Assembly: GCF_009017415.1 (NCBI RefSeq)
Contig: NC_092409.1
Location: 1,116,001-1,180,000, forward strand
Length of the DNA stretch: 64,000 bases
Direction of reading: 5' to 3'
Source: Aspergillus flavus
Lineage: Eukaryota; Ascomycota; Eurotiomycetes; Eurotiales; Aspergillaceae
The notes beneath the pieces are model-generated. The model was not told where the DNA came from and searched no databases. It saw only the letters and a list, made by a program, of their open reading frames with translations. This document shows, one piece after another, positions 11,320 to 23,752 of the stretch. Every line of letters begins with the position of its first letter. Positions within the stretch are counted from its first letter, which is position 1. Made by a program: the position numbers and the translations under genes.

Positions 11320-11780
11320 TGTGGCGTGAATATGGGTCGAGAGTGTGTTGAGGAAAGGTTGGAAATTGGCAGGAGTTAATTGACAAGGGATGCAAGAGAC
11401 GAAGAGGGGGAGGGGGAAAGGAAGGTATAAAGCTTGGGTCGAAAGGGGAAAAAAGCAGCAGGGCCCGTGACACGAGATAAATGTGAGACAACCCAAGCTT
11501 TGGGTACAGCCACCCCCCCGAGCGGTGAGCGGGAACATGCGCAGTCGTTACCGGGAAGAGAGTGGAAATGCCCTAAATCCAACCCAGGCGTTGGGTAATG
11601 GAAAATACAAATAGCTTGCTTAAATACATGGTTTTAATGGCTAGAATATATGAACCTCGTCGATCTTCTCACCAGCATCTGACACTCATAGACCGTCGGT
11701 CACCTGGACCTACTATACAGCAATTGACGTACTATTCTCGAGCCAGGAGCATTTACCTATAGCCGGGAATTTCTATTTGT
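11320..11780. other. Intergenic: PCM1 promoter and PER1 3' region
   Basis: Both flanking genes are on the minus strand. The stretch at 11340-11480 is purine-rich on the plus strand, hence pyrimidine-rich in the sense of PCM1, which is typical of a fungal core promoter and 5' UTR. Nothing else is recognisable. Confidence 0.45.
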
Positions 11781-12960
11781 TCAGGCTTTGTATCTCTTGC
11801 CCCGCACATCCTCTTCGATGTCCTTTTCTAGGTACCTATCAGTCACAGTCGAGTTAGCTGACAGTCGGTAAGGAGAGGTTCTATCGAGGCGTGGACTTAC
11901 ATATACCACAGTGCGGTTGGAATAACAGTTCCTAAATGCCAAAGGCTATGGGCATCAATGAGCGCATGCCACGGAGGAAAGTCCAGCAATTCCAGGCTCA
12001 TGGCCAACATGATCCAAACCACACAGATGGCCGGCAAGAGGGTCCATGTTTTGTCGGTACTTCGGTACCTGAAAATGCTAAATGCTACCCACAACAAGTT
12101 CTGGGTCATCCCGACCACGATATTCGCGATCATATTATAGGTATAATCCCAGGACCAGAAGCTGAGATAGGAAACGTGCAAGGTATAAAGGAAGATACAA
12201 ACCACGGTCCAGAGCCGACGCAATGTCGGTTTCGTTCGCGGTTCTTCCTTATCTAATCGGAATATCCTGATAATTGCCAGGTATAATCCATACATGACAT
12301 TTGCGCCCGCTCCAAAATAATCCAGCTTCTCTGTCAAAGAAAAGTCCCTGGCGTGGAAGATGCTACTGAAGGTCCAGCATGCCAGGCCGCAATATCCAAA
12401 AGCAAGATAGTAAGTCCGGAGAGAAGTATGCCACGTCGACATGGTTTCGCGGATTCGAGATAAGCCGTGCCAATGGGCATAAAAGTTAAGGAGGGAGAAG
12501 AGAACTGAGAACGGCTCCTGCATGCCCATGATCCTGCGGAAAGGCCACTTCCCATGGAACTGGACTACTGGATTGAGCATCGGAGGATCACGAGCGACTC
12601 GACGGTCCGTTACAACATGTTGGCAAGTATAGTCGCATTCGGCGGGACAAGTCCACCACATCAAGCGGAGATGGAAAGCTAGGGAGGACGAATTAGTTCA
12701 TGGAAGCATACATTAGTAGTTAACAGGGGGTTCGAACGTACGGATCTCGGAATTTCCATCCTGACAGTTCTCAGTTTGACAGATCTATCTGTTTATTAGC
12801 CGGTCAATCCGTAGCTCTAAGAGGCGCTGTATACCTTAACACATTCTTTGAAATCGGGAAGATGGTCGCCCAGGGAGGCTGTCGACTTCCCAATGAAAGT
12901 AGCAAAGACCAGAAAGCATGCGTAAAAGAAGACCTTCCTTCGGGGTGAGCTCCAATACAT
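11781..12960 (-). CDS. PER1: Per1-like GPI-phospholipase A2 (PGAP3 family)
   Basis: Four exons, 12960-12835, 12784-12742, 12678-11901 and 11835-11781, give 333 residues. An N-terminal signal/hydrophobic segment (FFYACFLVFATFIG) is followed by a Cys-rich lumenal region (FKECVKICQTENCQ, WWTCPAECDYTCQH) characteristic of the Per1 family. FHGKWPFRR then starts a multi-pass membrane region with roughly seven hydrophobic helices, containing SSIFHARD with the His/Asp pattern of CREST-superfamily hydrolases, and later WHLGT. Per1 resides in the ER and removes the unsaturated acyl chain at sn-2 of GPI anchors during lipid remodelling. The final short exon encodes a lysine-rich tail. The start at 12960 gives the best signal sequence; an upstream in-frame Met is not compelling. 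Confidence 0.9.
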
Positions 12961-13765
12961 TGTGCTCAGTGTACCTGAAATACCGCCGACGGGACGTGCT
13001 AACGTCAGGGGAGAGTAAGACAGTGCGCGTACCAACAGTGAAAGGCGGAGTTAAGCAGCGGCAATGCAAACATCTTGGCATTGCATACAAAATAACTCCA
13101 GCGGGAAGCTTTTAAGCTATGCGACTTACTCCGTAAGTCGTCCACTTCGAAACAACCTACATCTGACCTTCCTATATAGTAGTACTACTATGCAGTATGC
13201 ATACACTGAGATCTTTGTATATGGGTTCTTGACTTTCTCATAAGGTTGCATGATATCTATTTCTACCTTATCGCACTCAGAGTGGAGTCCTCGATTAACG
13301 TATCACTTCATCGAATCATCAGTTCCTCAAGTCATCAGTTAAAGTCAAACTCAAGAGAAATATATATACATCCTCCAGCGAAGAAAGCAATTATTTCAGT
13401 CCAGTCCCAATCAGGTATCTTGAGGTTCGAAGTATTTCACGTGACTCACTGAATCCGAGACAGCGTTGTCTACGTTAGGCTAGCCTGAATTGGAGATTAG
13501 CGTTTGTGTCGGGTTTGGTAGCCCCGTCGGAGGAGATTTTCCAATGAGGGTCAGTTAAGGAAAAAAAAAAAAAAAAGAAAGGGAAAAAAAGTTGAAGGGA
13601 TCTATCTCGGAGGCGCTTATTTTTCCTCCCTGCCTAAACTAGTTCTTCCTTCTTATCTCTTTTTATCTATAATTCTAGATTTTCTTTTTTTTTACCCTCT
13701 AGTTTGCTTGCTTCTTTTCTTTCTTACCTTTCCCCCCTTTGTTAGAAAGATTCAATATTTTGAAT
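12961..13765. promoter_or_regulatory. Divergent promoter region of PER1 and rmtA, with A-tract and CT-rich leader
   Basis: Between the two start codons lie an A-rich run at about 13561-13591 (A16 followed by GAAAGGGA7) and a strongly pyrimidine-rich block at about 13608-13740 just upstream of the rmtA start. CT-rich blocks before the start codon are typical core-promoter/5' leader elements of highly expressed Aspergillus genes. The 12961-13550 part shows nothing specific. Confidence 0.5.
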
Positions 13766-15182
<1,417 letters not shown>

Positions 15183-15946
15183 ATGTATTGGATCTGGTGA
15201 ATCGTGGCACGTTCGGTTATTTCAATGTTCTCTTCTTGAGTCAACAATGTTATGTGGGTAAATACATGAGGGTTCAATTGTGGGAAGCATAGCATCAGTG
15301 GAAGTTCAATTGTCTGGACATTTGGGTCGTTGAATGGCCTGATTCGGCTCTTTTTTTCTTTTCTTATTCATCCGGCGTTGTGTTTTGGCAGGTAGGGGAA
15401 CGGCATCATTGTTCGGCGCGATACGGAGAGATGATTTGCACAAGAGACGATTATGAAGCTCCTCGAATTACACAAGTAGATACCCCGAGTCGACGCTCAG
15501 TCCCAACTTCCTCCGACGTTCTCCTTCTTGAGTTATTTAGCTTCATATCATCATATTTTACACCTAAACTTATGTCCTTGCTACTTTCAATTAGGTAATT
15601 CTATTTTTGTCTCTACTAATTAATCATGGGTTATAGGTGTCGAGTTGATTTTAGGCTAGCCGACTGGATAAGAGGAGGCCCCTCGGTCTGTAACAGAAAC
15701 CTTTTCCCCATCTAATTCATGCCTCGGCTTCCCCGCACCGGATTAGTCCTCCCTAGCCTAGGACGGTACGACAGCGGTAAGTATATATTCTCCGCAAATG
15801 AAGGTTATAATCTATCCTCCTTCTTGAGGATTTGGAAGATCTTATAGTGTATTAATTCAAACTCCCCTTGTAGCGGGAAATCCATTTGTTCAATTAAACC
15901 AATCCTTAAGCTTTCCTCAACGCGACCACTGTTACCATTGTCCCCC
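15183..15946. other. Intergenic: rmtA 3' region and hydratase promoter
   Basis: No coding or RNA feature is supported over these 764 bases. The segment just before 15947 contains the short pyrimidine-rich stretch usual before fungal starts. Small open frames here lack splice continuity and recognisable domains. Confidence 0.45.
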
Positions 15947-17116
15947 ATGTCGGCTCCCGGGGTTGGTTTTGAATATCCTCCTCAGGAGGTCTCCTGGCTT
16001 AAGCGCGATGCTTTGTTGTTTGCCAACAGCATCGGTGCTAAGGCTGACGAGCTTCATTTCCTTTATGTAAGCTACAATTAACGCAACCTTTCTGTTGGCA
16101 ACTTCGCTAACTATTCAATTCAGGAACTTCATCCTAACTTCGCCGTTTTCCCGACGTATTCTTTGATCCTTCGTATGACTACCCAGCTCTCGAAGCAGCT
16201 TATATGCATGCTGACTGTGGCGGCTGTTCCCTGTAGCTTTTAAACACACTGATCAAGAAACCATTGATTTCTATGCACGTACGCAAGCAACTCCCATCCC
16301 CGGCGTCCCGAAATTCGACTCTCGCCGTGCGGTAGATGGCCAGCGCAAGATCACCATTCTAAAACCTTTACCTCCTACGAGTGCGGGCAAGAAATTTCAG
16401 TTGCGTAATACGGTTATTGGAGTCTACGATAAAGGCAAAGCTGGCTCGGTAGTGGAGACGGAGCAGTCCATCGTGGACGAGAACGGTGAGGTGTACACCA
16501 AGACGGTGAGCAGCGGCTTCATGGTAGGACAGGGCAATTGGGGTGGACCTAAGGGTAAGCATGTGTTGCATAATGATGCATTGTCACTCTGCTGACTTCC
16601 CTCTCATAGGACCGAGCGCCGTCAACTATCCCCCTCCCCAAGGCAAAAAGCCGGATGCAGTTCACGTTGTTCAAACGACAGCTGAAACTGCTCTTCTCTA
16701 TCGGTGAGATAGTCTCCACCTCGATAAAGATCCTTCGAAGTGCATCACCATATTAATATTATATTTTTGCTAGTCTCAATGGCGACTATAACCCTCTTCA
16801 TGCTACACCTGAGCCCGGTCAGAAGATGGGATTTGGGGGCGTTATCATCCACGGTCTCTTCAGCTGGAACTCTGCCGCTCACGGCATTCTGAGAGAGCTT
16901 GGAGGCAGTGATCCAAAGAACTTGAGAGAATTCCAGGCACGCTTTGCTTCGCCTGTGCTTCCAGGCGACAAGCTTACCACCGAGATTTGGAGAACAGGAA
17001 ACATTGAAGATGGGTTCGAGGAAGTCAGATTTGTAACCACGAATAACAGAGGCAAGGTTGTGTTGAGCAACGGTCGTTGTCTGTTGAAGGTCACTGGATC
17101 GAAGAGCAAGCTGTGA
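15947..17116 (+). CDS. Peroxisomal MaoC-type enoyl-CoA hydratase 2 with C-terminal SKL
   Basis: Five exons, 15947-16066, 16124-16172, 16237-16554, 16610-16703 and 16774-17116, give 307 residues. The N-terminal half is the divergent hot-dog domain found in the hydratase part of peroxisomal multifunctional enzyme 2. The C-terminal half carries the active hydratase-2 motif: YRLNGDYNPLHATPEPG (catalytic Asp/His) followed by the GFGGVIIHGL segment. The last three residues are SKL, a perfect type 1 peroxisomal targeting signal. Such enzymes hydrate trans-2-enoyl-CoA to (3R)-hydroxyacyl-CoA in peroxisomal beta-oxidation. Here the domain stands alone, without the dehydrogenase domains of Fox2, so a specialised role is likely. 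Substrate chain length cannot be read from sequence. Confidence 0.9.
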
Positions 17117-17935
17117 TCGGTTAGGTAGGAAGGCATTGCTCTCCATAACTTCTACACCTAGTTCATAGTATTTGAGGGTACCATTCCCATTCTTATTTTA
17201 TGCTGCGAAAGTAATGTCAATAACCTATACTGCTACTACCTGAAGCCTTTGTAACCGAAGCTTCTTCGCTACTATAGAAGGGATCATAAAATGCTTTTTG
17301 GTGTGTAAAAAGCACATTTTGGGGTCGTAGTGGGTTATCTCTTCCTGAGTGAATTTAATTGGTTAAAGAATGAAGCCCAACGAATTAATGCATGTTGTTT
17401 ATTGGCATGTCAAGCAACCAGAACCCAGAAGCTGAAAGCACGTCCAGAATATTAGGCAGCCCGGCGGTCCGATTCCACAGCCAGGCATTCCAATTCTATA
17501 GCCAACCTGCCTGATTAGGTGAGTATTACCTAGTTTAAGTTAGTAGGATTTAGTATAGGTCAGTAGAATTCTTCTTTGTACTCGTTATATATATTTTTTT
17601 GAATAAGCCCTCGAGTGTAGGGGGCCCCCGATGTCCCGGAAGGGGATTGAAGAGCGAACGAAATGAGCGGGGGTACCCCCTGGAGCAATGGGTAAGAAAG
17701 AAGTCTTGAATTTTAAAATCTTTTTAATCTTTATCCAGAGCTATTTTTCCGCCTGAGGTTCTTTTACTACGCTAATTTTACATTTGCACACCACCTATAT
17801 CAGTGGTGTAGCTATAATAGGTAAAGCTCACCGATAACAAGGTTTGGCTCCGTAACTACACTTCACTCTGCTTCGGAATTAAGTTCTTCCTTGATGGATA
17901 CATAAAGGAAGGGAAAAAATAAAAGCGAAAAAGAA
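17117..17935. other. Intergenic, no supported gene
   Basis: An AT-rich spacer opens the tRNA-rich part of the window. A GC-rich patch at about 17610-17690 (gggggcccccg and gggggtaccccc, both near-palindromic) stands out but I cannot assign it. No ORF with domain support. Confidence 0.4.
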
Positions 17936-18027
17936 GGCCCGAACCCGGGATCGAACCGGGGACCTCGCGCAATTGTATGCTTCAGGGTTGACCCTAAGCG
18001 CGAATCATACCACTAGACCATCCGGGC
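17936..18027 (-). tRNA. tRNA-Pro(AGG), 20-base intron type
   Basis: On the minus strand the acceptor stem pairs GCCCGGA with TTCGGGC, followed by discriminator C. The D-arm is GGTCTAGTGGTATGATTC. The anticodon stem is CGCGC/GCGCG around loop TT-AGG-G..T, and the T-arm is CCGGTTCGATCCCGG-like. A 20-base intron sits one base 3' of the anticodon and contains CCCT, able to pair with the anticodon as in canonical tRNA introns. Mature length is 72 without CCA. Read anticodon AGG, proline. Confidence 0.95.
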
Positions 18028-18101
18028 ACCTGATGTGATAAGGTTTCTAATTGAGCCTACTATTCTTGAACAAGAGAGAGAAAAAAGAAAATAAAAAGAT
18101 A

Positions 18102-18191
18102 GGCCCGAACCCGGGATCGAACCGGGGACCTCGCGCAGTCAATGCTTTGGGTGAACCCTAAGCGCGAATCATACCACTAGACCATCCGGGC
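18102..18191 (-). tRNA. tRNA-Pro(AGG), 18-base intron type
   Basis: The exons are base-for-base the same as in the copy at 17936-18027, but the intron is a different 18-base sequence (TTCACCCAAAGCATTGAC) that still offers CCC to pair with the anticodon region. Only 74 bases separate it from the previous copy, in the same orientation, so the pair could have arisen by tandem duplication. Confidence 0.95.
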
Positions 18192-18964
18192 AGTTGATAT
18201 AATAAAGAGGTCCAATTAAGTCTTCTATTCCTAAAGCATGAATAAAGGAGAGTTAACAGACCCCAGTAGTGCATTCAAAGTTGGTGTCTTACTATATTGT
18301 AAGCGGACTAGCGCCAGCACTAGTCGAAATATGGAACGAGTAACGAGATGTGGAACCTCTTAATTTCAAAAACCGCGCTAGTGAAACCTCGTCAGGATCG
18401 TTGGCCAACGGGCTTTGCACCTATTCTGATTTACATACTGAAATCGTTTTAAGCATACCATACGAAGGTGCTTAAAATGGACGATCTCTCTGAGTGGCTG
18501 GAAGGCCATTCCGTCACCGATTTTAACTCGTCAGATGCCTCAAATGACAATGATATATACGGCGCCTTTAAGCGTCTGTTTAGGGGAGCTCTTTCAGGAG
18601 GAAGGCCTGGAGGTTCTAGGAATCGCAGGCTTTGAATGTACTGAGCGAGGCCTTCGGCGCCGCGGCTTCAAGCCCTGATATAATTGTTTTAGATTAGGCC
18701 GCGCGCGCAGATATCTATATATATCGATGTGGTCATATATAGGTTGATTAGATGGCGCTTTTGAATTTATGTTGTATCGCTTTTTTGTCTGTAAATCGAT
18801 AAAGATGCAAACAAGCCGATTTTCAATTATTTCACTCCGCTTCCTTATTGGGGCTGGTTCCCTGTTCTAATCCTAATTAGGTATAATAGGGCGTCCAAAT
18901 GTTTTTTAGTCCTTTTAGCACGTCCCATAATAAAACATGGGGAAAAAAGAAAAACAAAAATATA
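18192..18964. other. Spacer between tRNA-Pro copies, with one small open frame
   Basis: This is mostly AT-rich sequence. An ATG-initiated frame of 52 codons runs 18477-18635 (starts MDDLSEWLEGHS, ends GGSRNRRL). It has no recognisable domain and may be chance or a decayed gene end, so it is not called as a gene. Confidence 0.35.
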
Positions 18965-19054
18965 GGCCCGAACCCGGGATCGAACCGGGGACCTCGCGCA
19001 GTCAATGCTTCGGGTGGACCCTAAGCGCGAATCATACCACTAGACCATCCGGGC
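18965..19054 (-). tRNA. tRNA-Pro(AGG), 18-base intron type
   Basis: Identical exons to the other copies. The intron is TCCACCCGAAGCATTGAC, two changes from the neighbouring 18-base intron. Upstream in the transcriptional sense (19194-19260) lies a block repeated next to the copy at 33465-33554. Confidence 0.95.
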
Positions 19055-19193
19055 AGTCGATATTTTAGCTGAATATATTATGCCTACATGACGAAAATCA
19101 CTCTACCCTCCCTGCTTCACCGAGGTTGACATCTCTAAAGCATCTTTCATCATCTCTGAATACCACTTGGGCACTTAGTTACTACCGCTGACC

Positions 19194-19260
19194 CTTGTAG
19201 TCTTTGTATGTTGTTTGACAGGTTATCAGCCTAGGTAGCCACTATTTATTATCTCCACTG
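19194..19260. repeat. Duplicated tRNA-Pro 5' flank, copy A
   Basis: About 66 bases here, starting cttgtagtctttgtatgttg and including gttatcagcctaggtagcc, match 33661-33727 with only a handful of substitutions. Both copies lie 100-140 bases upstream of a minus-strand tRNA-Pro of the 18-base intron type, so tRNA and flank were probably duplicated together. Confidence 0.8.
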
Positions 19261-19505
19261 TAAACAACAGCCTCTTAATATCCAGTATTTCTTTCTTAGT
19301 AAGGAGATTTTATATTTTTTGAGTAAAATACAGTTTGAAAACTATTCTATGTAGATATAGTTAGGAATCAAGTTTCATTGTCTATGGTCGTTGTGACTGA
19401 CACGTGACAGCCAAGATGACAGTTGCGGAGAGGCTGGGGTTGGCTGATGCCAAACTCAACCTCGTCGACATCCCTTCGCGACATTGATAAAACGTAGTGT
19501 TCAAA

Positions 19506-21711
19506 ATGAGTAGGCTTTTATCTCGCAAAGCTCTGGGACCCTCTCCGTTTGCTGGGTAAAATGCTCTCCGTGGCACAGGATTGTTTAAGTATGCTAATAG
19601 ATCGACAGTGCATACCCGCCTTGCATTCCAAAGCTTAAACGATTTGTGAGTGAAACATAGATACTTTGTTATAAAACAAAGATAGCCGAAAGAAGTGATT
19701 AATGTCTTTCAGGCTGCTGGCTCTCTGAGTCTCTCGAAAGGTCTCAGACCTTGGCTTCCGCTCTCCCGCGGTCATGTCGTCTCCCCCATGGTGAGAAGGG
19801 CGGAGTCAACTCTGGCGAAGCCTTTTGCCGCAGAACCGGATTTTTCTCCTGTGGACTCATCCCCTGCGGAACTGTTCTCTGCGGAATCGTCCTCTGCGAA
19901 GCCATCTTCTGCAAAGCCATCGCGTCCGGCCGCTAAGCCAGAGAGACCAGCACCTTACCAGATCGTATACCCATTCACTTCTGCAGAATATAGAGATCAG
20001 CCTACTGTGATGAGAACCTCGGGCGAGACAACTTCTGAATTGTAAGTAATTAAAAGAGTATCCTCTGTTTTCCTGTTGTGGAAAGGCTATCACCAGTTAA
20101 CGCTCCATGTAGCGGACGATTTTGGCTTCGGTATGTATGAACACGCTAGAGGACGAGCTAAGAATACTTATTCGACTATCTCCGATATCAGAGACAATTG
20201 CCAGTGTTCAAAGTGTGTCCATCCAGATACAAGACAACGAAGCGTGGACACTTTCTCCGTAAGTTTCCAGTCCAGGGCGCTGAGAGATCATTATATATTG
20301 ACAGTCCTTCTTCGCTTAGATACCACCTGATGTGAACCCGGAGAAAATCACCTACGAGGGGGAAATCGTTAAAGTACAGTGTATGCCTCCCATTCTCTTG
20401 TCCTGGCTACCAGAGCTAACCGCATGGAAGGGTCTGATGGCCACCAGGCTCTCTACCCAGTCCATTGGCTAAACAATTTTGCGACGTTTGACAGTTGTGT
20501 TGTTAACGAGTCACGCCCAGATAACAAAATGAGGTAAATGTACTCTTTTGGATATTAAGTTGCATTATACTGACACTCTTGTGCAGAAAGTTTATCGCCC
20601 ACAATCCTGAGAGTATCTCTTACCCAACAGTCTTATATGAAGATGTCATGTCTAGTGACGAGGGCTTGCGTGAATGGCTTCACAAAATTGTACGTCTTCG
20701 CTACTCCTTTTGTTTTAGATCACTATCTAACCGCTATAAAGTACCTCCACGGCTTCTGCTTCGTCAAGGGTGTCCCCGTTGACCCGGAATCAACCCAAAC
20801 CCTCCTGGAGAGAATTGCTTTTATTAGACATACTCACTATGGTAAAACCTTCTATCTGGTACAAAATATGCTCTCGAGTTTTTGTTCTGATTAAGCAAAG
20901 GTGGCTTTTGGGATTTTACGGCCGATTTAACGTTCAAGGATACTGCGTATACCACTGAGTTTCTTGGTGCACATACAGATAACACGTATTTCACTGACCC
21001 GGCACGGCTTCAACTGTTTCATTTATTGTCACATACCGACGGTGATGGAGGCGCGAGCTTACTTGTCGATGGCTTTTCGGCTGCAGAAGTCCTGCGAGAA
21101 GAGAATCCAGAGAACTACCAATTGCTAGCAGCAACACCACAGCCGTTCCATTCAAGCGGCAATGAGGATACCTGCATCCAGCCTGCAGAGCAAATGCCCA
21201 TTTTCAGGATCCACCCGCAGTTCAATTACCTGTACCAAATCCGCTGGAACAACTATGATCGGGCGGCTAAAAAGGATTGGAGCTTGGAACAGCAGAATAG
21301 ATGGTACAATGCAGCCCGGCACTTCAACGATATCGTCACACGTGAGAAAATGCAGATATGGACCCAGCTAGAGCCAGGAACAGCACTTAGTAAGTATTGG
21401 TTTGGACACGATCTTCTCCAGGAGGTGTAGGATTTGACTGATTGTCTTAGTCTTCGACAACTGGAGGATGCTTCATGGTCGCTCCGAATTCACCGGAAAG
21501 CGGAGGATGTGTGGTGGATATAGTAAGTAGTACCAACCTCATAGAGATCCGTAAGGTGCAACGATTCCTTGCTAGAACATGCTAACCCCGCTCAGTTAAC
21601 AGCGATGACTTCGTTTCGCGTTATCGCCTCTTGAGGTTCGGCAAAGAGAAGATCCTGAACAACATAGGTAACTTTTCGAGAAGTATGGACAACCCTAACT
21701 TCTTCCTGTAG
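19506..21711 (+). CDS. Trimethyllysine dioxygenase (carnitine biosynthesis)
   Basis: Twelve exons are needed: 19506-19555, 19609-19645, 19713-20041, 20113-20130, 20192-20258, 20320-20380, 20431-20533, 20587-20689, 20742-20841, 20901-21389, 21451-21522 and 21596-21711, giving 514 residues. The 18-base exon restores the family motif FWLRDNCQCSKCVHP, part of the N-terminal zinc site. The Fe(II)/2-oxoglutarate core shows LGAHTDNTYF (His-x-Asp) and NWRMLHGRSEFTGKRRMCGGYIN (distal His and 2OG-binding Arg), closest to trimethyllysine hydroxylases. The first step of carnitine synthesis, N6-trimethyllysine to 3-hydroxy-trimethyllysine, is mitochondrial; the Arg/Ser/Lys-rich N-terminus fits import. Gamma-butyrobetaine dioxygenase is the main alternative. 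A last tiny intron at 21668-21711 cannot be excluded and would alter the final residues. Confidence 0.85.
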
Positions 21712-22142
21712 GGGGAATCGGTATATAGGAGTCTTCGGCAACTTGCTTCTACGCTCTGCCGGGAGTTGTGCATGGAGAGTGGGTAGTTGTACATATTCTG
21801 CGGTATATGGGGAATGTATACTTGAAGGCAATGTATATGCCTTGATTTAAGCGAAGAAGAAAAGGATGGGGAATTCGCACAATTCAAATGGTACCATCGT
21901 GTAGGATGCGAACTATACTATTCATGACCTGAGGCACCAACAGGCAAGGCATTTGTCAGTGTATCACGTGATAGGCACCCAGCAGCTGACGTTGTTTGGT
22001 CCGGAGCTCAACAGCTCTCACTCTCTTCCCGCAAGACCCATCCCGTAACGCATCACCGCCGTTCCCCCTCTCATTCCCTCCTAGAATACTTATCTATCTC
22101 TCATCTTGCTCTCACCCGCATAATTAATTCTTACCTACCGTC
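21712..22142. promoter_or_regulatory. RPT5 promoter with pyrimidine-rich leader
   Basis: This holds the 3' end of the dioxygenase gene and the RPT5 promoter. The block 22017-22130 is CT-rich (repeated ctctc, cccctctcattccctcc, tctatctctcatc). I see no canonical Rpn4-type PACE element (GGTGGCAAA). Confidence 0.45.
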
Positions 22143-23752
22143 ATGTCTACCTTAGAGGATCTCGACGACCTTGACCGTGAAGAGAGAGAGAAGAAGCCCC
22201 AAGATGGCGACGGCAACGGCAGGAAGCCCTCCGGAGACGGAGACGCTGACATGAAAGACGCTGATAAGAAGGACGACGAAGAGGACCTCTTGGACGATGA
22301 TATTCTACAATCGAGCACAGCGGACATCGTCAAGCGACGGCGGATGCTGGAGAACGAAATGCGTATAATGAAGAGTGAATATCAACGGTTGACGCACGAA
22401 CAGAGTACCATGAGAGAAAAGGTCAAAGATAATCAAGAGAAGATCGAAAATAACAGGTATGGGGTTCTGGGATATGCTGGGTCTCCCATTCCCTTCTTTC
22501 GAAGCTGGCTGGGTCGCATTACCCATGGTGGCGAGGGGGTAGGGTCTGGACTGTCGCGGCATATGTCATTGTGTTATTGTATGTCGGGACATTTCTATTA
22601 ACATTCTCTTCTCTAGACAACTACCATATCTTGTCGGAAATGTGGTTGAATTGTTGGATTTGGACGTCGAGGCTGAAGCCGCGGAAGAGGGTGCCAACAT
22701 CGACCTCGATGCTACTCGAGTCGGCAAGTCTGCTGTCATCAAAACCTCGACCCGTCAAACCATCTATCTCCCCCTCATTGGTCTGGTAGATCATGAGAAG
22801 CTCAAGCCCGGTGATCTCATTGGTGTAAATAAGGATTCATATCTCGTCCTCGATACATTACCCGCCGAATATGATAACCGAGTGAAGGCCATGGAGGTCG
22901 ACGAAAAGCCAACGGAGAAGTACACAGATATTGGAGGTCTGGATAAGCAGATTGAAGAAATTGTCGAAGCTATAGTATGGCCGATGAAGGAGGCCGAACG
23001 GTTTAAGAAGCTCGGCATCAAGGCACCGAAAGGTAAATGACCCTCTTGCCGTCCAGCCCGTTCAAGGAATATACCAATACTCATACTCTCTAGGTGCTCT
23101 GATGTACGGTCCCCCCGGTACCGGAAAGACCCTCCTCGCCCGAGCCTGTGCCGCAGAGACAAACGCTACCTTCCTCAAACTCGCGGGTCCCCAACTGGTG
23201 CAGATGTTCATTGGTGACGGAGCCAAACTCGTCCGCGACTGCTTCGCCCTCGCCAAGGAGAAGGCGCCCTCGATCATCTTCATCGACGAACTCGACGCAG
23301 TTGGCACAAAACGTTTCGATTCTGAAAAGTCCGGTGACCGCGAGGTGCAACGAACCATGCTGGAACTCCTCAATCAGTTGGACGGATTCGCCTCCGACGA
23401 CCGCATTAAGGTTCTGGCTGCCACCAACCGTGTCGACGTCCTGGACCCTGCTCTCCTCCGTTCCGGCCGTCTGGACCGCAAGATCGAGTTCCCCCTCCCT
23501 AACGAGGAAGCCCGCGCCAACATCCTGCAGATCCACTCCCGCAAGATGGCTGTAGACGACAGCGTGAACTGGGCCGAACTGGCCCGCAGCACGGATGAAT
23601 TCGGCGGTGCCCAACTCAAGGCTGTCTGCGTCGAGGCCGGTATGATCGCTCTCCGGAAGGGAATGAGCAAGGTCGGACACGAAAACTACGTCGATGCTAT
23701 CGCGGAAGTACAAGCTAAGAAGAAGGATACCAACATGGGCATCTACGTCTAA
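22143..23752 (+). CDS. RPT5: 26S proteasome regulatory ATPase Rpt5 (subunit 6A)
   Basis: Three exons, 22143-22456, 22617-23032 and 23094-23752, give 462 residues. The acidic N-terminus is followed by a coiled coil (about residues 60-105), an OB-like region ([10 protein letters not shown]...[18 protein letters not shown]) and a AAA domain. Walker A GPPGTGKT is at about 249-256, Walker [12 protein letters not shown] at about 304, then sensor-1 AATNR and arginine-finger [14 protein letters not shown]. The C-terminus ends I-Y-V, matching the hydrophobic-Tyr-X tail that docks into the 20S alpha ring. It unfolds substrates in the 19S base. N-terminal length and the EERAKKL-free acidic start agree with Rpt5 rather than other Rpt paralogues. 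Confidence 0.96.

Noticed and set aside
20076..20330. Straight-through reading of the dioxygenase N-terminal region
   Set aside because: It is open, but cannot be joined in phase to the previous exon with GT-AG ends and loses the WLRDNC motif; the microexon model fits both.
23090..23713. 207-codon minus-strand frame
   Set aside because: Antisense to the AAA domain of RPT5 with no independent motif.
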